Assembly (NCBI RefSeq): GCF_009362845.1
Contig: NZ_WHNW01000010.1
Span: 1-64,000 of the forward strand
Source: Ostreibacterium oceani
Lineage (GTDB): Bacteria; Pseudomonadota; Gammaproteobacteria; Cardiobacteriales; Ostreibacteriaceae
Direction of reading: 5' to 3'
DNA: 64,000 nucleotides
In this document: positions 19,915 to 28,000 of the stretch, in pieces
How positions within the stretch are numbered: the stretch's first letter is position 1
Layout: every line of letters starts with the position of its first letter
Position numbers and translations under genes: made by a program
Notes under the pieces: generated by a model
Database searches by the model: none
Told to the model about the DNA's origin: nothing
The model's input: only the letters and a program-made list of their open reading frames with translations

Positions 19915-20343
19915 ATGAAAACATTCAGTGCCAAGCCAGAAACGGTAAAAAGAGACTGGTATGTTGTTGATGCAGAGGGTAAAACCCTAGGTAGATTAGC
20001 AACAGAAATTGCTCGCCGTCTGCGTGGTAAGCATAAGCCAACCTATACCCCTCACGTGGATACAGGTGATTATATTATCGTGATTAATGCCGAAAAAATT
20101 CACGTTACGGGTAAAAAGCTTAGCGATAAAATTTATTATCGCCATACAGGCTATATCGGTAACTTGAAATCTGAGACGCTACAAGAGCGACTTGATCGTT
20201 ACCCAGAGCGTGTTATCGAGACAGCAGTGAAAGGCATGTTGCCTAAAAACCCACTGGGTCGAGCCATGTTCAAAAAAATGAAAGTGTTTGCGGGTAATGA
20301 ACATCCGCACACAGCCCAACAACCCAAAGCATTAGAAATTTAA
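19915..20343 (+). CDS. rplM: 50S ribosomal protein L13
   Basis: The 142-residue protein is an early-assembling 23S rRNA-binding protein. It starts [20 protein letters not shown] and shows [20 protein letters not shown] and [19 protein letters not shown], as in E. coli. Start at ATG 19915, with GGAGAA eight bases upstream; an upstream GTG (19897) is less likely. rpsI follows after 11 bp, the standard two-gene operon. Confidence 0.97.
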   Translation: MKTFSAKPETVKRDWYVVDAEGKTLGRLATEIARRLRGKHKPTYTPHVDTGDYIIVINAEKIHVTGKKLSDKIYYRHTGYIGNLKSETLQERLDRYPERVIETAVKGMLPKNPLGRAMFKKMKVFAGNEHPHTAQQPKALEI

Positions 20344-20354
20344 AAGGTCAATAC

Positions 20355-20741
20355 ATGGAACAATATTACGCAACTGGTCGCCGCAAATCTTCTTCTGCTC
20401 GCGTATTTTTACGCAAAGGCAGCGGCAACATTATCGTCAATCAAAAACCACTAGATGAGTATTTTGGTCGTGAGACTTCTCGCATGGTGGTTCGTCAGCC
20501 ATTAGATGCAGTCAATGGACTGGATTCGTTTGATATTTTCGTGACGGTTTCTGGCGGTGGTAGTACCGGTCAATCTGGTGCTATTCGTCATGGGATTGCT
20601 CGCGCTTTGGTCAGTTATGACGAAGTGAATAAATCTACCATGCGTCAAAGCGGATTTTTAACCCGTGATGCGCGTAAGGTTGAGCGTAAAAAAGTGGGAT
20701 TACGAAAAGCACGTCGTGCCGTTCAGTTCTCAAAACGCTGA
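20355..20741 (+). CDS. rpsI: 30S ribosomal protein S9
   Basis: The 128-residue protein begins with [16 protein letters not shown], and its C-terminal tail [13 protein letters not shown] reaches the decoding centre near the P-site tRNA. Length is within two residues of E. coli S9. Second gene of the rplM operon, closed by the terminator at 20792-20817. Confidence 0.97.
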   Translation: MEQYYATGRRKSSSARVFLRKGSGNIIVNQKPLDEYFGRETSRMVVRQPLDAVNGLDSFDIFVTVSGGGSTGQSGAIRHGIARALVSYDEVNKSTMRQSGFLTRDARKVERKKVGLRKARRAVQFSKR

Positions 20742-20791
20742 TACAATATATTTACGTTACGCTACGTTACGTTACGGTTTTCCGTATCTGC

Positions 20792-20817
20792 AAAAACCCG
20801 CTTCGGCGGGTTTTTTT
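20792..20817 (+). terminator. Rho-independent terminator of rplM-rpsI
   Basis: AAAACCCGC-TTCG-GCGGGTTTTTTT is a perfect GC stem capped by a stable TTCG tetraloop and followed by seven T. Confidence 0.95.
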
Positions 20818-20819
20818 GT

Positions 20820-20863
20820 GCGCCTAAGATGCGCCTAAGATGCGCCTAAGATGCGCCTAAGAT
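20820..20863. repeat. Four exact copies of an 11-bp unit after the rpsI terminator
   Basis: GCGCCTAAGAT is repeated four times head to tail. Just before the terminator is a degenerate ACGTTACG array (20752-20776), and just after are short repeats (CCAGTAATT at 20875-20900; GCCATAAAACAT at 20949-20975). Confidence 0.9.
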
Positions 20864-21062
20864 AATAGTGCGCCCAGTAATTTTCCCAGTAATTCGCCCA
20901 GTAACGATTATGTCGTTCCAGAATAAATAACTGTACCATAAAGTACGCCATAAAACATGCCATAAAACATGCTATAAGACAATCAAAGATTGCAAGCGGT
21001 TGCCGTCAGGCGTATATTATGATGATGACATTTTTTCAATAAATCAGATGACGGGTGATGGT

Positions 21063-21734
21063 ATGATGATAGAAAATTTTGGGGTCATTAATTACACAAC
21101 GTACTTATTGGGCGTGATTATGATTGTGTTGCTGCCTGGGCCTAATTCGCTTTATGTGCTGGCTTTGTCCGCGCAGCAGGGCGTGCGTAACGGTTGGGCG
21201 GCAGCCTGTGGTATTTTTGTGGGCGATGCGATTTTGATGCTCTTGACCGCATTGGGTGCGGTGGCTATTTTGACGGCGTACCCTGCACTTTTCATGACGA
21301 TTAAAATTATCGGTGCGATTTATTTAGGGTATATTGGGTTGCGGTTAGTCCGCGATGCTTGGATAAATTGGCGACGCCATGAATCCATGTCTGAGGCGGC
21401 GATGCAGCCGATTAAAAAAACCAGTCCGCGCAATGCCTTTGCCAAGGCGCTATTGATTAGCCTATTAAATCCCAAAGCCATTTTGTTTTTCTTTTCCTTT
21501 TTTGTACAGTTTGTCGACCCGAGCTACCCAAGCCGTTTGTTGCCCTTTTTGGTATTGGCGGTGACCGTGCAGTTTTTTAGTGCGCTTTATCTTGGCGTAC
21601 TGATTTATTCGGGGGCAAAACTCGCTGACGCATTTCGACGACGCAAAAAAATCAGCAGTGTCTCAAGTGCAGGGGTTGGCGCTGGATTTATGGCGTTTGC
21701 TGTTAAACTCGCCCTTGCATCGGCGGGGCAGTAA
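21063..21734 (+). CDS. leuE: LysE-family amino acid exporter, LeuE-like
   Basis: The 223-residue inner-membrane protein has about six helices. Near the start are GVINYTTYLLGVIMIVLLPGPNSLYVL and AACGIFVGDAILMLL, and later LLNPKAILFFFSFFVQFVDPS, matching E. coli LeuE (leucine and analogue efflux) more closely than RhtB or LysE. Start at ATG 21063; the frame extends upstream to 21000 but without a plausible start. The gene is monocistronic, with no regulator next to it. Confidence 0.85.
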   Translation: MMIENFGVINYTTYLLGVIMIVLLPGPNSLYVLALSAQQGVRNGWAAACGIFVGDAILMLLTALGAVAILTAYPALFMTIKIIGAIYLGYIGLRLVRDAWINWRRHESMSEAAMQPIKKTSPRNAFAKALLISLLNPKAILFFFSFFVQFVDPSYPSRLLPFLVLAVTVQFFSALYLGVLIYSGAKLADAFRRRKKISSVSSAGVGAGFMAFAVKLALASAGQ

Positions 21735-21755
21735 AATCCATAGGTAAAGTGTAAT

Positions 21756-21795
21756 TTGATTTGATTTGATTTGATTTGATTTGATTTGATTTGAT
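21756..21795. repeat. Eight copies of TTGAT
   Basis: A perfect pentanucleotide array of 40 bp lies in the 337-bp gap between leuE and the giant Rhs gene. The rest of this gap holds AT-rich leader DNA and the homopolymer promoter described separately. Confidence 0.95.
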
Positions 21796-21950
21796 CCTGC
21801 TGGTACTGTCAAACGCACGTTGCAAGGATTAACAGGAAATTAATGGTTGTTTAATTAACGAATCGAAATGTTAAATTAATGATAACCGAATTTGGCGAAA
21901 TTAATTTTCTCTCAGTTTCTTTGGTTTTTTTTTCTATACTTTACATGCGG

Positions 21951-21989
21951 TTGATAAATCCTTGTTTTTTTTTTTTTTTTGAGTATAAT
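21951..21989 (+). promoter_or_regulatory. Promoter of the Rhs gene with a T16 tract in its spacer
   Basis: A consensus TATAAT lies at 21984-21989. TTGATA (21951-21956) is 27 bp upstream and TTGTTT (21962-21967) is 16 bp upstream. A run of 16 T (21965-21980) fills the spacer, so any change in run length alters spacing. A five-codon reading frame (ATG 22020, stop 22037) lies in the leader. Confidence 0.55.
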
Positions 21990-22071
21990 CGTTGGTTTAT
22001 TTGAGCTGTAAGCAAAGTCATGTTTGTTTCTGCTTAATGGATTTATTGAATTGCTTACTCAAGGAGTCATT

Positions 22072-25000
22072 ATGACTAATGCTACCAAGTGTCTCGTCAA
22101 ACTCATTTCCCTTTCTTTATTGCTTTTGCTGAGTCTTTCAGCTAATGCGCAAACGCACTATCAATCAATCATTGATAGTGATAATAATCCTAGTACGGGT
22201 TGTTCAATTACGGTGACAGACAATGATGGTGTGTTACAGACATTTGAGGGTGCCGAGTATGCGGTGGTTTCTTCGTCAATAGCTGGCAACCCTGAGCGAC
22301 TGACTCAGCAATCTGTTTTGGCGTGTAATCAAGGTGCCTTTGATACGTTGCAAACCGATCAAATTGTGCCTAATGCACCCGTTATCAATGGTGAGGTTGA
22401 GCAGTTATCTGCGGCAATACCGTTGTCAGGTCAAATTAGAGTTGGCTTTGTTGCATCTCAGCAGTCTGATTTTGCCCAAGGCGATGTGGCATTCGCAGCG
22501 CCATTATACCAAGTGTTGCCAGCGCATCATGGTATTACGCCAGATACTGATAAAATTCCAACTTACACGGGCTTGGGTATTGTTTTGTTGGTGTTTGCGG
22601 TATTTTTGATGGCAAATCGGCGCTTAAATAAATCCACCAGAAATCTATTGATGGTGTTTTTTGTATTAGGTATCGGGAGTGTTAGTTACATACAGGCAGA
22701 AATTCGTTTAGATACATCGCCTAGGCAGTGGGACGGTGTCAACGTATATGTAACGGATACCACGGGCGATAGTGCAGTCATAGAAACAGACATACTGAGT
22801 GCTTATTTGATTGCTAACACCAATCGATTTGCTGTAAAAATCGTCGTTGATAGTGAGGATGAAAGTGATGGTGGTAGCGATGATGGTAGCGATGATGGTA
22901 GCGATGATGGTAGCGAGAAAACGGGCAATCGTGTATTGACGGTTGATGTGACGGAGCCTGATGCTAATGATCGCGTTACGGTATCTGGAAGTACGGATTT
23001 TATTTTGGGGCAGTCAGCGTCTCGAGTTGAGGTAAAGCACGCTGATAATACCCCTATTTCAGCAGATATTGATACGAGCGGTGCTTTTAGTGTATCTATG
23101 GTGGCAGCAGTCGGTGATGTGCTTGAAATTTACCCAGTGGTTGATGGTGTGGCAGGAGATGTTGTTAAGATTACGGTACAAGGTAGCAATGACAAAAATA
23201 TTACCTTGCCACCAGATCCAGAGACAGTGGTTCAACCATTGGACTATACACAATCAATAACGACTTATGATAAAACAAAATTCTTGTATGAAGGCGATGA
23301 TCCAATCCAAAAGGGTGTCGAACCCGATACAATCTTGCCTGAAAGGTCCAGTCTGTTATGGGGCATGGTTTATGATAGAGATAGGCAGCCGCTTTCGGGC
23401 GTTAATGTTGAGATAAAAGACAGGGATCAATATGGTTACACGCTAAGTCGATCTGATGGTCAATGGGATTTAGTTATCAATGGCGGTGAGCGTGTCGTCA
23501 TAGAGTACAGTAAACAAGGATATCTGCCCGTGCAACGTGTTATCGATACGCACTGGCAAGACAGTCAATCAACTGACGATGTTGTTTTAATCCCACTGGA
23601 TACTCGTGTGTCCTCAATCGAATTAGATAGTCGGGTTTATCAGTCACACACCAGTTCTGTTACTAGTGATGGAGACGGGTCTCGTCAAGTACTCATGATA
23701 TTTCCAGGGCAGACAAAAGCGACAATGATCATGCAAGACGGCAGCGAAAAGCCGTTAACTGAAAATATCAATATTCGTGCGACCGAATACACCGTTGGTG
23801 AGAGTGGGCGTCTAGCGATGCCAGGTGAGTTACCGCTGGGATCTGCTTATACTTATGCTGCTGAACTAAGTGTTGATCAGGCAATTGAGGCGAATGCGAA
23901 AAGTGTACAATTTAACCAAAAAATCCCAATCTACGTGGATAACTTTATTGAGTTTAGTGTTGGTACAGGTGTGCCCATTGGCTACTATGATCGAGAAAAA
24001 GCCGCATGGGTGCCGTCTGAAGATGGCGTTGTAGTTAAAGTCCTTGCAATAGAGAATGGTCAAGCAGTCCTTGATGTTGATGGTGATAGTATCGCTGATG
24101 GTGAGGATAAGCTATCTAGATTGGCAATCACTGACCAAGAGTTAATGGAACTAGCGAGAGTCCATGGCGCAGGAAAAAGTCTATGGCGTGTCATGGTTGA
24201 TCACTTTACACCGTGGGATTGGAATTGGCCTAATTATCCGCCTGGTCCTCCAGAATTTGATAGCCCACCCCCACCTGATCTACCGCGACCTCAAGAATGC
24301 GACCCTAGGTTGCAAAACTGCGAATTGGTTTGCCCGAACACAAAGACGGGGTGTGTAATTGATATCGAAAAGCAAACACTTGGCGAAAGCATTCCATTAA
24401 GAGGATCCGAGCATCAATTAACCTACAATTCCAATATGCACGCGTGGCAAACAGCCCGAGAGCTGATATTTGATTCGGTTATTATCCCAGTAATACCAGG
24501 TAAGTCTGAAGATAATCAATTTTTTCCTGAAGATTTGATAAAAGCGTCCGTTGAGATTGTTTTTGGCGGTGAAAAAATAACGAAAGAGTTTAATAATCCA
24601 ACATTTGGTTTGAATTATGTATTTAGTCCTCAGTCGTTTGATTTGAGCCATTATCGATTAACTTCAAATTGGCAGATTATTGATATAAAAGTAACTTATC
24701 ACTGGCGAACAACTTTTGTACAAATTCAGACTACAGACGGCAGTATTAGCTCAGATAATTTTTTTGCCTCAAGTTTTGCGCGTTTCCGAGAATTACTCAC
24801 TGCCTCAGGCGGTTCTGTTTTAGCGAGTGAAACTAGAACCGTTTTACGTAGTAGTAGCTACCAGATATTCCCTACTATTGCATCAACGACAAATCGAGAA
24901 GCGATGAGTACAGGTTATCCAGAGAAATGGCGCATCAATTCACATCATTTTTATGACACCGAAAATCAGCAGCTATTTAAAGGCTCGGGACAGGTCTATG

Positions 25001-28000
25001 GCGGAAGCTCCCTGCTCCAAAGTTACACAGATATTGATGGTTTGCCTCAGGGGATCAACTCCTTTGCGCTAAGTAGCTACGGTAATGAAAGTGTATTTTT
25101 GTATGTGAAAAGTGGCGAATTGTATCTTTATAATTTGGCATCAAAAAATACAGAGAAAGTCACTGTGCCTGGTGAGGTTAGCCAGGTCCTATCAATCAAT
25201 CGAGTTGTCGGGCGACTTGATGTCAGGAATTATCATACTTTTGCAATAACGCATGATGGTAGGCAGATATACCGAGTTTCTGGCAATGTGGCTACTCCTT
25301 ATGCCGGACATTCACCTATAGATGATGCCGATGGTTTATTGATTGGGGATTTTCGTTTTAAAGAAGTTTCTGACATTAAAATCCATCAGGATGGTTCTTT
25401 ATTTATTGCAGATAGAGGGGCGCATAGCGTATATCGAGTGTTGCCAGGTGATAATCGTGTGTATCGTGTTGCTGGAACTGGTGTTGCAGGTTATAACGGC
25501 TCAGGATTATTTGGGACTAAGTCACAATTGAACTCACCAGGCGGTCTTGCTATTTCAGGCAAAACAGGAGATGTTTATATAGCAGATACAAAAAATGGTT
25601 TAGTTAGAAGACTTAAGGATGACGGTCATCTGTATAACCATGCAGGCACTAACTATGTGACAACGAACGATGTTGGTAAAAAGAAAAAAGATCAAATTGC
25701 CTTTGCACCAGAAAAAATATTTTACTTAGAAAGTCAGGATACTCTGGGTGATTACGTCGGTACAGTATATACCTTATCAAATCAAGAGGTTTTGAGAGTG
25801 GGGGATGATTGGACTTCGAAAATTGCAGAGGATACGGAAAATCAAGTATTATTCAGAGACTCGAATCGTAAAAATTATTTCCTTAAGGACGGCAGAGCGC
25901 ATGTGTATGGGCGGACATTGAGTCGATTTACAAATAAGAATATAGTTATTCCTGATGCGGGTGGTCTAATCGTTTATGAATTTAATCCTCGAGGTCGGCA
26001 CTTAAAAACGTACGATACAGTAACTGGAGATGTGATATATGAGTTTTCATATGATGACCAAGGCTTATTGATCGGCATTAAAGATGTCGACGGGTTGATT
26101 ACTAAGGTTGTGCGGAATCAAAAAGGAGAAATTAATGAAATCATCTCACCTTATAATCATGTTAATACCTTGTCATTGGATTTGAATAATAATTTAGTTG
26201 AAGTGGTTAGCCCAGGAGGCGTCACTTATGAGATGAAATATGGCAAGCCGGGTGAGCTCGTAGAGTTCATTAATCCTCTAGGCTTGAGTGACCGATTTAT
26301 TTATAACAGTGATGGGAGACTAATACAAAATATACAGGCTCATGGAGGAGGCGATACGCTTGAAGGTAGCCGGACAGAAACGACTTCAGTGGTTAAATTA
26401 AAGACTGCTGAAGGTAGAGAAACCTATTATCAGCGTGATTATAGTGAACTCACAGATAAATCAAAAATTGTACAAACTGTCACTTATGCTAATAATGAAG
26501 CAGTAAAAAAAGATATGGTTCAGCAGGGGCCAAATTTTAGGGTAGTTTCTCGCTATGAAGATGGTTTTGAATTGAGTGAAAAATATGCAAGCCTCAATGG
26601 GTTTACAGGCTTTAGTAAATTGGCACATTCTCTTCGGATTCATCAAGGAGATAGTTCTATGTCGCTTTATAAGCTATCTTTTGACTATATGTATAATGAA
26701 AAAGACAATCGAATAGGGGGGTTTGAGGAATTTACTATTATAAAAGGTCCTAGCATAGATTATCTCTGGAATTATCAATTCATCAACCGTTATGGTACTC
26801 GAAAGTGGGTCAGTAAATCCAATGCTAATCGTGAAACCACTACAGTGGTCGGCAAATTACAGCGTCCGCTGTCATATGAAATACCGGGTATCTATCCTCA
26901 TCAATTTGCGTATGATGAGTTTGGTCGAGTAATCGAGACTTCGCAAGTCGGCAATATTAATACGAGACGCACCCGTTATGATTATTACGATTCAGGGAAT
27001 GCCAATGGTTCCCTTAAATCAGTAACGAATACTTATGGACATACAACAAACTATGAATATGATGACAAAGGTTATCTAACTAAAACAATTTTGCCCGATG
27101 GCAGAGAAATTGGTTATCAGTTTAATGCGATTGGTCAGTTAATTGGTTTAAGACCGCCAGGGAGAGGAAATCATGAATTTGCATTCAACTACGCTGAAGA
27201 CTTAAGTCGTTACAACCCTCCTATTGTTTCAGAAGGTGAGACAGTGACGGTATATAACTATAATCTAGACAGGGAATTAGTGCGCGTAGATTTGCCTAAC
27301 GATCAATCAGTTGAGCTAACTCGAGATAGTTTGGGGCGAGTGACGGCAGTAAATAGTGAGGCAATGAAGGTTGACTATGACTATGCTCCTGGGTTTAAAT
27401 TGGCCAGCAAGCAGACAAATCACGGTGAAGGAATTCACTATCAGTGGCATCTAGGTCTTGTTGTTGAAGAAATGATAACGGGGTTTATTGATGCAACTGT
27501 TGGAACGGGCTATAACGATAGAGTGTATGGAGTAGTCGATACAATTTCTGTTCAGGATAATAAAATAGATTTTAACTACGATAAGGATTTGTTGGTGCAA
27601 AATATTATATCCGAAGGTCTTGACTTCAAAATAGAAAGATCTGATAAAAATACACTGCTTAATCGTGCTATGCTGAATGCAGAAAGCAATGTATTTGAAA
27701 CATCCTACGAATATGATGGATTTGGGCAGATAGCAAATGTCGATAACAAGATGACTCTGACAGAAAGTGCCGATAAGGAAATTGCATTTAAATTTAGCCC
27801 TGAAGTACCAGAGCTTGTCGGACTAAGCTTTAATGTCAGGGGTTCAGCTAAGGGTATTGATCGATTGTTTATTAATGATGAGAAAGTAGGTTTTTATGGA
27901 GAAGATAAAGAAATAATGCAGTTTGGTGGCATTAACCCGAGTCGTGATCGATTTAGTGTTGATTTAGAAGAGGGTCTGACTGAAATTAATGTAAAAGCAA

